Below, one piece after another: positions 39,104 through 50,568 of a stretch of 64,000 nt of DNA. Position numbers and translations under genes: made by a program. Position 1 is the first letter of the stretch. The number at the start of each line of letters is the position of its first letter. The notes beneath the pieces are model-generated. The model was not told the DNA's origin, ran no database searches, and worked only from the letters and a program-made list of their open reading frames with translations. Location: positions 10,547,501 to 10,611,500 of the forward strand of contig NC_133289.1 of assembly GCF_005239225.2 (NCBI RefSeq), read 5' to 3'. Origin of the DNA: Populus alba (Eukaryota; Streptophyta; Magnoliopsida; Malpighiales; Salicaceae).

Positions 39104-39820
39104 AAATTTTTGTTATTTTTTTTGCTAAGAGTTAAATGACAGAAAAGATTGTCCTAGCTCCTAGGGTGAGTCTATTAAAGGAGTCGCAAATCCTACACGT
39201 GACTTAAGTGTCATATTTAGTATATGTGACACTCAAGTCATATATATAATCAGTGATATGTTAATTGCAAAAGTTATATGCGACTCAAATATTATAGATG
39301 CTATATATGATTTGATGCGCTAGATTCTTAAATATATTTTTTTCTTATGTTATTTTGAAAAAAATAACTTTTTAATTGTGCTAAGAAAAAAAAAAAAACT
39401 CTCCTCCAAATTTATTAGCTTGAAATATGAGGAGGTTTTAGTGGGTCAGCCAAAAGGGAATCAATTTTTGTTATTTTTTTTGCTAGGAGTTAAATGACAG
39501 AAAAGATTGTCCTAGCTCCTAGGGTGAGTCTATTAAAGGAGTCGCAAATCCCACACGTGACTTAAGTGTCATATTTAGTATATGTGACACTCAAGTCATA
39601 TATATAATCATTGATACGTAAATTGCAAAAGTTATATGCGACTCAAATATTATAGATGCTATATATGATTTGATGCGCTAGATTCTTAAATATATTTTTT
39701 TGCTTATGTTATTTTGAAAAAAATTACTTTTTAATTGTGCTAAGAAAAAAAAAAACTCTCCTGCAAATTTATTAACTTGAAATATGAGGAGGTTTTAGTG
39801 GGTCAGCCAAAAGGGAATCC
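39104..39820. repeat. Recent ~358-bp direct tandem duplication
   Basis: Unit 1 (39104-39462) and unit 2 (39463-39820) both start AATTTTTGTTATTTTTTTTG and end CAGCCAAAAGGGAATC. They differ only at scattered single bases and in homopolymer lengths. Each unit carries near-palindromic TAGCTCCTAGGGTGAG and paired GTGACTTAAGTGTCA/TGTGACACTCAAGTCA blocks. Non-coding. Confidence 0.95.
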
Positions 39821-41846
39821 TATAAGTGATGGTGATATACGTCCAGTCAATGAAATAAGTGGTAAGAAATTGCTGTGTCATCTAGGATCAGAGAGTGCAA
39901 TTATTCAAAAGCTCCTGTCTCATAACATTCATAGGGATTGCTGCTGATTTTATCTTTTCTTTTGAGGAATCTGCTGACATTTTCCTTTCGGAGTATAAAA
40001 AATAATACTCCCAACTGTGCTTCCAGAATGCTTCAATTCTATTTTTTCTGTCAAGGATGCGTTCCTAAATAAACTCGTTTGTCTTTGCAGATTTTTTCTC
40101 TCAATAATTTGCAAACGCTATTAGATTCCATTTGTAATTATAATGGATGGTTACTATTGTTTTGATCTGAGTTTTTTACTTTGGTTTCGCACCAACTCTA
40201 TATAGAAATGAGATTTTAATTTTAATTTCCCCCCAGTGTTAGATTCTGATATTATTTTTCTCCATTGCTGGATCTTTATTTTATTTGTCTTTTAATTAGA
40301 CGGGAAAGATAGATTTGAGAATTCCTCTTCGCACACACACAAAAAGAAAAAAAAAAGTGGAACTTGGAATATTAACAATTGATGAAGCCTGCTGGCCTTT
40401 TCATATATTCATTACCAACAAGGTGAGCCTGAGAAACCATGGTTGAAGAATTTAAGGGAACTTGACAAAACTGCAAGCGCTGTTTTCCATTCGTGTGAGA
40501 TCTATGCCAACTAGCAGTCTTTACACTGACAACTTTTTCTTTTCTTTCTGTTGACTGGACATCTCTTTCTTTACAATATTCACATCTCACGTGGGAAGTT
40601 TGAAACCGAAAGCTGCTGCTCATAAACTTGGCCGTACATTTTACAGCATTGTAACTTGTAAAAACTGGTAGATGCATGAAGATACTCCTCCCGTTTTAAT
40701 TTGCTAAATTGAATTTGGCCCATGGATCCTCTCATACTTTTTTACACGGTACTGCAGTGTTCAGGTAGGGTTTTGGTTTTCGGATCGGGTAGGTCCAAAT
40801 CCAACGGTCTGAATTTGATGTTGGCCAAGTTCTAGGAATGCTGGAGATAAGGAGTCATGTCCCAAAATATCAAAGCAAGGCATGATGAAACGAAGGGTTA
40901 GAAGGTTTGAATGCCACCAAAGACATGTTTTTGGTAATGATGGTCGGGGGGAGGCTAATTTTGTTTTCTTGACTAGACTAAACTACCTCGCAGGAGACAA
41001 CACCACATGAAAAACTAGAGATTAATGTGTACTCCTTTGCTAATATTATTGTCCTTGCACTTTTAGGGTTCATGCCCGGCGCCACTGGCCATTGTAATCT
41101 CCCCACCATTCCCAGCACCGTGACCCCCGAGCGAACCCCTCTCATCAACGGCGTTTTAGATCATTTCAACTTGCCTGTTCGGATACCCTACATTTGTGAC
41201 CAGTACTACTGACATGTTCCATGTTCATGTCCTGTTCTCCTCTATCTATCCTTGTGGAATTCACGGGATATTTGAAAACATGGTTTGATGCCTCGAAGGT
41301 TTTTTACCTGGTAATTTGCGAATGGTAAAAACATGTAATGATGGGGCCTTAGAGAAACAAAACAAACACGGCCTTGTTTTTCTGAAACAGGGAGAGACAA
41401 TCAAACCACAACGGCAACTACAAAAAAATACATCAAATCAGTATCACGTGCCAAATAATAATGTAAGGGGCAAATCATGTCATATCATACCATACACGTA
41501 GATATCAATCATGTCTACCTTATACCCCACGTACCACATTACTCCTTTTTCTCCCATTATAATATCTAGCTAGGTTTACCTATTTGGGTCCAACTACTCT
41601 ATAAGGTCACGTGGCTCAGCCAGCAATGACATGATCTGTGGAAAGCAATGCACTGAGATTGCTTCAAGGACTTCAACTCACTTGTTTTTTCAATTTTTTG
41701 TTACGAAAGTGCAAGTGGATTTTTATTTATTTAATTCAATTATTAAAAGATGTATTAAAGATGACGGGAATCATGGGAAAAAAATATATTAAAAAAGGGT
41801 GAGTTTGAATTTGATTGGTTTTTGTTTTATGATCAAGGTCTACCTG
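39821..41846. other. Intergenic, no confident gene
   Basis: Less AT-rich than neighbours between ~40370 and 41220. ORF 40372-40677 (minus, 101 codons) and ORF 41027-41212 (plus) are the only ones of note. The former shows no recognisable domain. Confidence 0.4.
41027..41212 (+). other. Unrecognised 61-aa ORF, possible secreted peptide or exon
   Basis: Starts MYSFANIIVLALLGFMPGATG, a plausible signal peptide, followed by a proline-rich tail with two cysteines. The DNA from 41060 to 41180 is clearly more GC-rich than the region. The stretch TTGCACTTTTAG before GGTTC also looks like a splice acceptor, so it could be an exon fragment instead. No family recognised. Confidence 0.15.
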
Positions 41847-42045
41847 TTTGATTTTGCGTTTGAAAATATTTTTAAAAAAATTTAATTTTTTTTTATTTTT
41901 TTCTTACTTCAAATTAATATTTTTTTAGTTTTTTAGATATTTTGATGCATTGATTTAAAAAATAATTTTTTAAAAAATAAAAAAATATATTATTTTAATA
42001 TATTTATAAATAAAAAAAAACAAGCATAACTATAATCTTAAACAT
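41847..42045 (+). repeat. AT-rich MITE-like repeat, copy
   Basis: Starts TGATTTTGCGTTTGAAAATA, with the core CTTCAAATTAATATTTTTTT, TTTTGATGCATTGATTTAAA and ATATATTATTTTAATATATT. Same layout at 43984-44205 and 51935-52135; reversed at 56590-56775. Non-coding, with imperfect self-complementary arms. Confidence 0.6.
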
Positions 42046-42484
42046 GTTTGTGGAAAAAAAATGGTTTTCAAAAACAATGCATGAAAGAAAAGGTTGAGTG
42101 ATAATTTTTGTAAGGGATTTATAATGGTATTGTGTTTTTTTTCTCTTTTCCTTCTTTTTAATCATAAAACATTAAATTATAGCTTTTTTTTAAAAAAAAA
42201 AAAACAATTAAAGATGGGGTCCACCGCCAGCTTTTCACAACCAAACCCTTTGAAAAATTAAGAATGGACCAAATGGGGGTCCAAACACACACTCGCATTC
42301 TCATCTGAATGATCAATCATTTATTTATTTGATGTAAGCTGCACAAAAGCTGTATTTGATTGTTTTTAAGGGTTTTCCATCAAAATTGCAAGATCTAGAT
42401 CGATGTGGAGTCCTTGAATGACTCCAAGCTTAATCTAGGTTATATTTAAAACTATACTGATCAAAACATTGCTCCAATTCAATT

Positions 42485-42760
42485 AAAATAATGTAGTGTT
42501 GTGAGTGTAATAATTTCTGTTTTTAAATGTGTTTTAAAAATATATTTTACTTTTTATAATATTTTTTATAGTTAAAATAATATAGTGTTTGTGAGTGTAA
42601 TGACTTTTGTTTTTTTAGTGTGTTTTAAAAATACATTTTACTTTTTATAATATATTTTTTATATAGTTTTGATGCGCTAATATAAAAAATAGTAAAATTA
42701 TTTTGATATATTTTTAATTAAAAATAAATTTTAAAAATACTTTGCACTATAATATTTAAC
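42485..42760 (+). repeat. Tandemly duplicated, rearranged MITE-like repeat
   Basis: Two ~90-bp units: 42485-42572 with TAAAATAATGTAGTGTTGTG, and 42573-42665 with TAAAATAATATAGTGTTTGT. Both contain GTGTTTTAAAAATA and ATTTTACTTTTTATAATAT. They are followed by TTTTGATGCGCTAATATAAA, the core of the MITE-like family above. Confidence 0.6.
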
Positions 42761-43128
42761 ATACACTTGATTGACTAGAATAATTAGACAATAATTGCAT
42801 GAAAATCAAACTTTACAACACTTAAGAAAAAAAATAAATCGTTTTTGTGATTTATGAGTTAAGTGTTTGAGAGTATAATAATTTTTTTTTTTATTATTAT
42901 TATGTTTAAGAGTGTGAAGTTTATACTTTTGGACGTGTTTAAAAAATATATTTCACTTGAAAAAATAATAAATTAATATTTTAATGATGTTAATATGCTA
43001 ATATCAAAAATATAAAAAAATATTTAAATAAAATATATTCTTAAAAAAGTACTTTATACTCTTGTACCAAACAAATATAAAATCGCACTTTAAAATGTCT
43101 TGCCACCATATGCATTACTATTGTCAAT

Positions 43129-43155
43129 TGGATATATATATATATATATATATAT
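43129..43155. repeat. (TA)n microsatellite
   Basis: TA dinucleotide run. Confidence 0.9.
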
Positions 43156-43576
43156 GAAATAAAATAATTGATTTCGTTGATAGAGGCACAATCAAGTTGC
43201 TTTCTTGAGATGAAAACCATCTTTCACATAAAATATTTTTATGCAATGAATCAAGAGAGCGTTGCACGAGGTACAGCAAACTTAGTCAACAAGCTTGTAC
43301 TCCCTGCAAGACTTAAAACTCTAGAAAAAATAGTACAACTTTTGCCCAAATGAAACAACAAAATGAAATTGTATGATATGACTATAGTTTATTGGAAGAA
43401 AAAAAATACACAAAGGAGCTGAAAACCACTTTTCATTGGAGGAGGAAAATTTTACAACTAATAAAAGATAGATTTTTTATATTTTGTTGTACACACACAT
43501 ATAAATGTAGGAAATTACAAGTATTTATGTTCTAAACCATTAAGGATTTAATGACCATTTTAAAAGCTAATCTCTA

Positions 43577-43577
<1 letters not shown>

Positions 43578-43616
<39 letters not shown>
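43578..43616. repeat. (TTA)n microsatellite
   Basis: TTA trinucleotide run of about 12 units. Confidence 0.9.
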
Positions 43617-43983
43617 TTTGTAACTGCATGCGATTAAATGACATATGAAGTTGAGTAATTGTATGAGAAAACATTATATTTTCTTATAAACAACTCAATA
43701 AATTTTATTTTAAAAAATATATATTATAACAATGCCCCCATTTATTAATAGAAAAATAATAGCCATATATTTCGGACAAGGAAACAAATATTTATTGCAT
43801 AATAAGGGTGCTAATTAATAGCTTGAACCATTAGGGTTTCAATAACAATATTACTTTTAAGCTAATAATGAGCTGTCTTGAACTAAAGCTTTTTTTTTTT
43901 TAATTGAAGATGAATATATAACACGCAACATATTTAGGTACTCTGCAATGAGGTCATCTACGCACATTATGACGTTGTGCTTG

Positions 43984-44205
43984 ATTTAACGTTTTTGTTT
44001 TTTTAAAATATTTTTGAAAAAAATTAATTTTTTTTATTTTTTTATTTGTTTCAAATTAATATTTTTTTTAGTGATTTTAGATCATTTTTATGCATTGATA
44101 TAAAAAATAATTTTTAAAAAATAAAATAAAAATATTATTTTAATATATCTCTGAGTGAAAAACACTTTAAAAAACAACTTTAATTACATTTCCAAACAGA
44201 TTTAA
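43984..44205 (+). repeat. AT-rich MITE-like repeat, copy
   Basis: GATTTAACGTTTTTGTTTTT at the left, the core TTTCAAATTAATATTTTTTT, TAGATCATTTTTATGCATTG and ATATTATTTTAATATATCTC, and the right end GTGAAAAACACTTTAAAAAA with TTTCCAAACAGA. The right end is the best-preserved terminus of the family in this window. Confidence 0.65.
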
Positions 44206-44569
44206 TGAACAATTTAAAGAACTTGTCCAATTCTAAAAAAAAACAGCCCCACTTCCTTGTTTAGATAGTGTGTCTATAAAACATCCAATCCAAAAAGACT
44301 ATATAACACATTAAAAGTTTCATTAAAGAAACTTAACCTTATTTCAACTTAGGATACATGCACTTGCACTATACATATGGATAAAAATAAATTAGTGCAT
44401 TTTAATCAATTGCTCTTATAATTTGTTTTTTTTTTTTAAACAAGATGTTGAGATCTCTAATCAATTAGATAGGGTGTCCTCATAGGTAATTTTCATATAT
44501 ATTAAATTTAGGACTTATCCCCTTTAATGATATCTAGATACTATCCAAAGTTTTTGTAAAAGGATCAAC

Positions 44570-44593
44570 AATATATATATATATATATATATA
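44570..44593. repeat. (AT)n microsatellite
   Basis: AT dinucleotide run. Confidence 0.9.
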
Positions 44594-44759
44594 ATCAACA
44601 TTTATAATACAATTTCTTATATATGATCTCACAATACTATCTTTTCTTCTAATAGATCTGGATTTACCATTGTACTATTATTACGCAGAAACAATTTTAT
44701 CATAATAAATCAAAACATGTGGATATTGGTTTTTTTCATATAAAAATTTTATATAAAGG

Positions 44760-45860
44760 ATCACATAACCAACACGCTTCATCACTGATTATAGCTAGAG
44801 CTATCAGCTCTACCTCCATTATAGATTTAGCAATAATTAATTATTCTATTCAATTTCTAATATATTACTCCTCCACCTAAAATAAAAATACAGCTAGTGG
44901 TATATGAAGAATCACCTGGTAAAGTGTTTCAATTAGCATCACATCACTATACCTTTCAAGTACAATAAAATACTTTTGATATAATATATTATAGTGCATT
45001 GTTACTTTCATATATCTCATTAAATGAGTTATAACATTACCAATAATGAAGAACATTTGGTTTGCTAGTAAACCTTACTAGAACCCCAATAATAAAGGCA
45101 ATATCAAGTTTTTGTATAATCAATAGCAATACATATGACTTCCAATAATACTAGCATATATATTTTTTTATTTATAGAAAACATCATTATCATTTTTTAT
45201 AGGAAGCAAATGCATATTACAACCAAAAGGAACACCTATAGATTTGCAATCTAAACAAATTATATATTTTAAAGATATTTTCAATATAATCAGATTGATT
45301 AATAAAAAAACATCATTAGAAGTTCTAGTAATTCTCATAAGAAAAATTATATTTGCTTCACCCAAATTTTTCATATCAAAATTACTTTGAAGCAACAATT
45401 GAGTACTAATAATAATACTCTTGTTAGAACTAAAAGTTAAAAAATCATTTACATATAAGCATATATAATCACATGAATATTATTGAAAAAACTATAACAT
45501 ATGCATTTGTCACATTGATTAGTTTTGAAACCATTATCAAGTAAACATGCATCAAATTTTCATGTTATTGCTTAGGTCCTTCTTTTAAACCATATAAAGT
45601 TTTTTTTTTTTCTTTTTTGTAATTTACATACCTTATTTTTATTATCTTGTATCACAAACTCTACAGGTTGATCCATGTATATTTTTATTTATAAATCTCC
45701 ATTTAGAAATATTGTCTTAATTAACATCTATTTGGTTTATAAACAAATTATATACATCAGAAATAACAACAAACAAATGTTACCACAGTCACATGAGAGA
45801 ATGTATCAAAGAAATCAATATCTTTTTTTTTTTCTTTAGCAACTATGACTGGGTTGCAAT
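44760..45860 (-). pseudogene. Ty1/copia pol remnant (RT to RNase H), second copy
   Basis: Minus-strand frames, in order: FFDTFSHVT near 45810; the RT region near 45740-45600 with DQPVEFV-like and TLYGLKEGPKQ; LLQSNFDMKNLGEANIIFLM and RITRTSNDVFL at 45390-45300; YASIIGSHMY near 45150; ITHLMRYMK; RYSDVMLIET near 44960; KSIMEVELIALAIISDEACW near 44830-44760. These follow copia reverse transcriptase and RNase H. Stops and frameshifts are abundant. LTRs were not found. It differs in detail from the copy at 12.6-13.5 kb, so it is another family or lineage. Confidence 0.8.
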
Positions 45861-47099
45861 TCTTATGGCAACAATGATGGTGTTCCTGAGATGTTTGATT
45901 CGAGTACAAAAATGGAAGTCGTTGGAGATCTGGACTTTTTTCTTTTCATGATGGAAGAGGCTTCTTTTCATCAGCCAAGCATATTGTCATTCATTTCCTT
46001 CGATCCAATGGCCGAAAATATGATTTGAGTTTTTCTAAATCCAAATTCTCTAGGGGATTGTTGAGCTTGGATGCCCAGATTCGGACGATAAGAAAAGGAT
46101 GAGGGTGCTAACTAGGTCTTTTATTTTATTTTTATTTTTAATATGATGATAAAATTGTAATATTTAATATAAGGGTATTGTTTTATTAAATATAATATAA
46201 TTATAATCTTGTAAATAACTAGACAATTTTTATTAATTTTTTTAAGAGAATGTTTCAAAATATAAGCAATAATTTTTTCAAAATTTTACAACAAATACAA
46301 TTTCAACTAAATTATAGAATGCTATGAGTAATTTGTTTTTTACTCCATTTTAGTCTTAATAGTTTTATTGAGATATCCTATGCCAACACCCAGGGGTAAA
46401 AGAAAACTAGAGAAGTGTAAAACTATGCTTCTGCTTCGAATTATTCCTTTTATAAGTAAAACAATGTATAAGTATTTATAAATTCTTTGATATTGTCATT
46501 AAATCTGAAAAGATATTTGTTTTGATTTTTTTTTCATCAAGATAAATTTTTCTATCAATTTTTCTATTGTTTATGTTAACCAACATAATATTTTCAAATG
46601 AAATCATTGTTTCTATTAAAAAATATATATTTTATGATTGTTAAAGTAAGGTAACAAACCATTTTTAAATAGTATGTCCATATTTTATATGATTAAAAGC
46701 TACAAAAATCATAAATGTTATAAATTCATGTTTAAAATCAATTTAAAAATTTTAACAATAAAAATCAATTTAAATTAAATTTTCATGAACAATTTATTTT
46801 TAGTATTATTATTTTTAGTTTAGATACATAATAATTGAAGAAGATAATGCGTTATCAAATCTCAAATAAAAATTTATTATAATATTTAAAAACCATATAA
46901 AAACTAAAAAGTAAGTGAATGTAATAAAAAAAATCTTTGAAGTGTGAAAAAACAAAGAAAAAAGAGTTAATAAAAAGACATCAAAGAGCCATGCCCACGT
47001 GCGCATAGCAGGCCAACAGGGCAGGCTAGCATGCCATGTCTGGCCCCCATTTTTTTTTTTTGAAAAAAAACATGATTGATGACAGGTCGTTTGCTATAA
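45861..47099. other. Intergenic, one compositionally distinct block
   Basis: 45880-46110 is more complex and GC-richer than its flanks. It holds an open plus-strand stretch (MEVVGDLDFF...DPMAENMI) of about 40 codons without recognisable family. The rest is AT-rich with no features. Confidence 0.35.
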
Positions 47100-47235
47100 T
47101 TCTAAAAAAATTTTGTGCCCGCTAGAACTGACGACCTTGGACCGGTCCTACGTGTTAACCAACTCAGTGTTTGCATTCCCCAGTATTTGAAACTGCAATC
47201 TCTTATTGGTCTTGCACGTTGACCAACTCAGCTAT
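47100..47235 (-). mobile_element. Possible dimeric tRNA-related SINE head
   Basis: Minus strand: TATAGCTGAGTTGGTCAACG, then ~25 bases later GCAGTTTCAAATAC. Next comes a second ACTGAGTTGGTTAACACG followed by GTCAGTTCTAGCGGG. Each pair resembles tRNA box A and box B at tRNA-like spacing, so two tRNA-like heads appear joined. An A/T-rich tail follows at 47050-47100. Confidence 0.35.
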
Positions 47236-47333
47236 AACATGAAATTGTAAGAAGAAGATTTTAAAATAATATATTAAGGTGTTTCAATATTTATATAAAC
47301 AGTAAAACATTATTAAAAAAAACCCGGTTTTTT

Positions 47334-47525
47334 TTAGTTGTTTAGAGTATTTAGGTAATATCTTTGTAAGTCCAATTTAAAGTCAAACTTCAACAACCAA
47401 CTAGCTACCATGAATAGAAGAACTTCGACATCTATTATTCCTATTATCGGTGCAGTGTCTTGCAGCAAGAATCTTTTTGATAATTTAGGCGTCAAGGTAG
47501 CTAAAAATTCACCGACAAAGCTCAT
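47334..47525 (-). other. Unrecognised 63-codon ORF
   Basis: Open minus-strand frame starting MSFVGEFLATLTPKLSKRFL. Sequence complexity is normal, but I know no family. Probably chance or transposon-derived. Confidence 0.1.
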
Positions 47526-47621
47526 AAATCAGATGGCACATGAGGAGGTTCAATTATAAAATTGAAACGTAGAAATTGAGATTGAAACTGGATTCCATTT
47601 TTGTTTTCCTTGTGCGCAATC

Positions 47622-47800
47622 TGAGGAATATAGCTTAACTGGTCATGTTTTAAGTTTGTCTTCTAGAGATCACCAGTTCAAGTCCCACAAAATCTCAGGA
47701 CTACTGGAGACTTCCATAATCATTAACTTCAAGGCCTGTGAGATTAGTCGAGGTGCGTGCAAGCTGACCCATACACTCACGTTAATAAATAAAAAAAACT
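47622..47800 (+). mobile_element. tRNA-derived SINE, copy 2
   Basis: TATAGCTTAACTGGTCATG (box A-like) and CAGTTCAAGTCCCAC (box B-like). The body has AATCTCAGGACTACTGGAGA, GTGAGATTAGTCGAGGTGC and GCAAGCTGACCC, and the tail is A-rich. Same family as 14440-14612. It is directly followed by another copy. Confidence 0.8.
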
Positions 47801-47811
47801 TGATCAACTCT

Positions 47812-47988
47812 AAAAAGTATAGTTTAACTAGTCAGGCCCTGAGTTTATTCCTCAGAGATCACCAGTTCGAGTGTCACAAATTTATGGTCATTGGAGACTT
47901 TACATGATTGTTAATTTCAGAGTTTCAGGGATTATCGAAGTGCACGTATGCTGACCCAGACACCCACAGTTTTTTTTTTAAAAAAACT
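47812..47988 (+). mobile_element. tRNA-derived SINE, copy 3, in tandem with copy 2
   Basis: TATAGTTTAACTAGTCAGG, CCAGTTCGAGTGTCAC, ATTATCGAAGTGCACG and GCTGACCCAGACACCCACAG, then a T/A-rich end. More diverged than copy 2. Only ~12 bp separate the two. Confidence 0.75.
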
Positions 47989-48554
47989 TGGCCTTGGAAA
48001 CACAATGTGTCACCTCATTTTTTCTTATTTGCATCTTTTTTTACTGGGTTCTTCAAACTTTGTTTTGTTTGTGTGTATCCTTTTTATTGGGTTCTTTTGC
48101 TTTTCATTTAACCATTATAGTTTGATTTTACAAAATTAACTCTCAATAAATCATAAAATGATATTTAAAATCATAAACACACTAGATATATAAGATATAG
48201 AAATAATAAAAAATAATGAAAGTACAACTCAGGAGAAAGACATAATTCATTATGGGTTGCAATAGTTACCCACAATATTGTTTTTTTCTTTTTAATTTTT
48301 TTTGTCACTTTGATTTTTTTTATTTTCAATTTAATCCTTTCACATTGAGTTGACTTAAGATTAAGTTTGATAATCTTATTTGAACAACTAAATATATCTT
48401 AATAATTATAATTATCAAAATTATAATTACTTAATATATGTTATATAATTTATTGATATATTTATCATCTTATCAAGTAGTTTTAATTTCTTATCAAGTA
48501 GATTTATTATTGGATCTTATAAGCTTTAAGTTATAAGGGGCGTACACTAGTAAC

Positions 48555-48615
48555 TTGCTTAAATTTATCATCGATTCTTTATATAAACCAAATATAATAA
48601 TAATAATAATAATAA
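48555..48615. repeat. (AAT)n-like microsatellite region
   Basis: AATAATAATAATAATAATAA near 48594-48613 in AT-rich DNA. Confidence 0.7.
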
Positions 48616-48739
48616 ATTACTTAAACTCTTTAATTTTAACCAAATACAGATATTTAATTCTTAATAATTATATTCCTAACAGTCACATTCTAGATCAAAA
48701 ACATAAAAAACCCTCCTGTCTCGTTTCAAATTGGCTACA

Positions 48740-49110
48740 CGAAAACTGAATTTGGCCAATACATGGGCGTCACGTGTGAGATCATAGAAGACCAAATGAA
48801 GCACGATATGGAGGGTAAAATGACCCGATTTAGGTCAAAAGATAGATGGGATGGGGCCCGATTGAGAGACATAAAAGTGGAGGGCCGCCTGGCGATACAG
48901 GGAGGGCCGCACGAGGGGGCACTGGGCGTCAGACTGTAGGTGTAAGGGGTTGTGCTCCTCTCTCAGTCCCCATCCCTCACGTTCCTTCTCATAAGGATTC
49001 TCGCTGTCGGCTGCTGACACTTCCATGTATCTTCCCGCTTTTCATATGCTAATGCTACCCTCTCTGTTGCTACAGCTTCACCCATTCCATCTCTCTCTTT
49101 CAATGGAGTT
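48740..49110 (+). promoter_or_regulatory. Orphan promoter-like GC-rich island
   Basis: TTGGCCAAT (CCAAT core) and GTCACGTGTG (G-box CACGTG, 48771-48776) precede a GC-rich block at 48840-49010. That block carries two GGAGGGCCGC copies and CT-rich segments (CATCTCTCTCTTTC). This resembles the start of a transcription unit, yet no conserved ORF follows within several kb on the plus strand. It could drive a non-coding RNA or be a relict of a lost gene. Confidence 0.3.
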
Positions 49111-50386
49111 TTTATTTTTTGTTTCTTGTTTTTGTTTGTTTTAACAGGCAGTTCTCTAAGATTCAAATCTCAGTTTTCCTTTTTAAAACGTTAAGATTAT
49201 TCTCATATATACCAACTTATGGCTCGACAAACTCAGAAACAATCCTCCATGACAATGCCGAGCCATGTCAAGTCTTGAACCACAAGGTCAATATCTAGAG
49301 ATTATGTTATTTCCATGGGCTACACGTAGGTTGCTAGCGTTTTCCATCACATTATCGTCGTGTGATTTTACTCTACGAATCATGGCTGAAGATCGATGAG
49401 CTCTGAATTCATGTACTCTCCAGAACATTTAGCTTGTACCATCGAAAATAGGCGTGTGAAATTAATCTTCACTGGGAAAAAAACTATCCAGGGATCTCTC
49501 TTTCTATATATGCAGGGGACAGGAAGAAAAAAACTGACGATTGCTTTTTTTACCATATATAAACCTTCATTCTTCTTGAAGATTGATAATATCTGTTTCC
49601 ATGCCTTAGAATTTTAATTACAGTGTGAAAAAGCTACAAAACTTGGCTGATCATTTATATTTGCCTTTAAAGCCAAATTGACTTGGTGGCTAGAATAGTC
49701 AAGTATAGCTCTCCGAGAGTGAATGACAGCTATATATTTTATTTTATTTTAATTTCTGTAGAGGGCACTTGAAAAGTATCGATGTCCACTATATATGGCA
49801 TGCAGAAGGGACAGCTAAATATCAACCAGGTAAAATCTTTAAATTTACTGCTAATTTGGTCACGTATATTTGATTTTTTTTATTAAGATTGTTTTATTAA
49901 ATGATGTGGAATTGCATTATTGATGATTTATTAGTTAATAGAATCTACAGTTACAATTACTTCCCTAAATATTATAAGTTTAATATTCAATAATTTGAAA
50001 ACCTTTCAATATTAAAAATGCCATATCACCTAGTAATTTTTTTTTTTAAATGTAAGTACCCCAAGCATTTTCCTTCGCCTAATTGCTAAAAAAAATAAAA
50101 TGAAAAAACTAAAAGCTACAAGTCTCTATATTAATTATGCTTGCTAATTATGTGACAATTAAGTACTTTTCATTGTTTGATGTCTTTCTATATCGGAGCC
50201 TATATCACACATCCATATCATAAAAACTTTTTGATAATTTGACTTGGAAAAATAAATCTATAAACAAAATTATTTGGTGATATAGGCCTATACAAATAAA
50301 AAAAATCATTTTATAACTAAAAAATATTTATTAATGTCATATCAACATGTATAGTAGAATCAAGCACCTTTTAATAATAACCTTCA
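49111..50386. other. Intergenic, nothing recognised
   Basis: Short ORFs only (for example 49396-49617), with no domains. AT-rich from 49850 on. Confidence 0.5.
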
Positions 50387-50568
50387 GGGGTGTAGCTTAA
50401 TTGATCAGGCTTTAGATTTGTTTCCTAGAGGTTCACTAATTCAAGTCCTCATAAATCTCAGGGCCACTGAAGATTTACATGGTCATTAAATTTATGGCTT
50501 ATGGGATTAGTCGAGGTACACACAAGCTTACTAGAACACCCACATTAATAATAAAAAAAAAAAAAAAA
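50387..50568 (+). mobile_element. tRNA-derived SINE, copy 4, with poly(A) tail
   Basis: GGGGTGTAGCTTAATTGATC (box A-like), AATTCAAGTCCTC (box B-like), CTCAGGGCCACTGAAGA, GGGATTAGTCGAGGTACAC and CAAGCTTACTAGAACACC. It ends in AATAATA and a ~17-base A run, the clearest tail of the four copies. Confidence 0.85.

Noticed and set aside
48875..48905. Sequence resembling a miR160 target or mimic (TGGCGATACAGGGAG)
   Set aside because: The seed-pairing end does not match (GGCCGCA versus GCCAGGCA), and no hairpin or ARF homology is present; likely coincidence.
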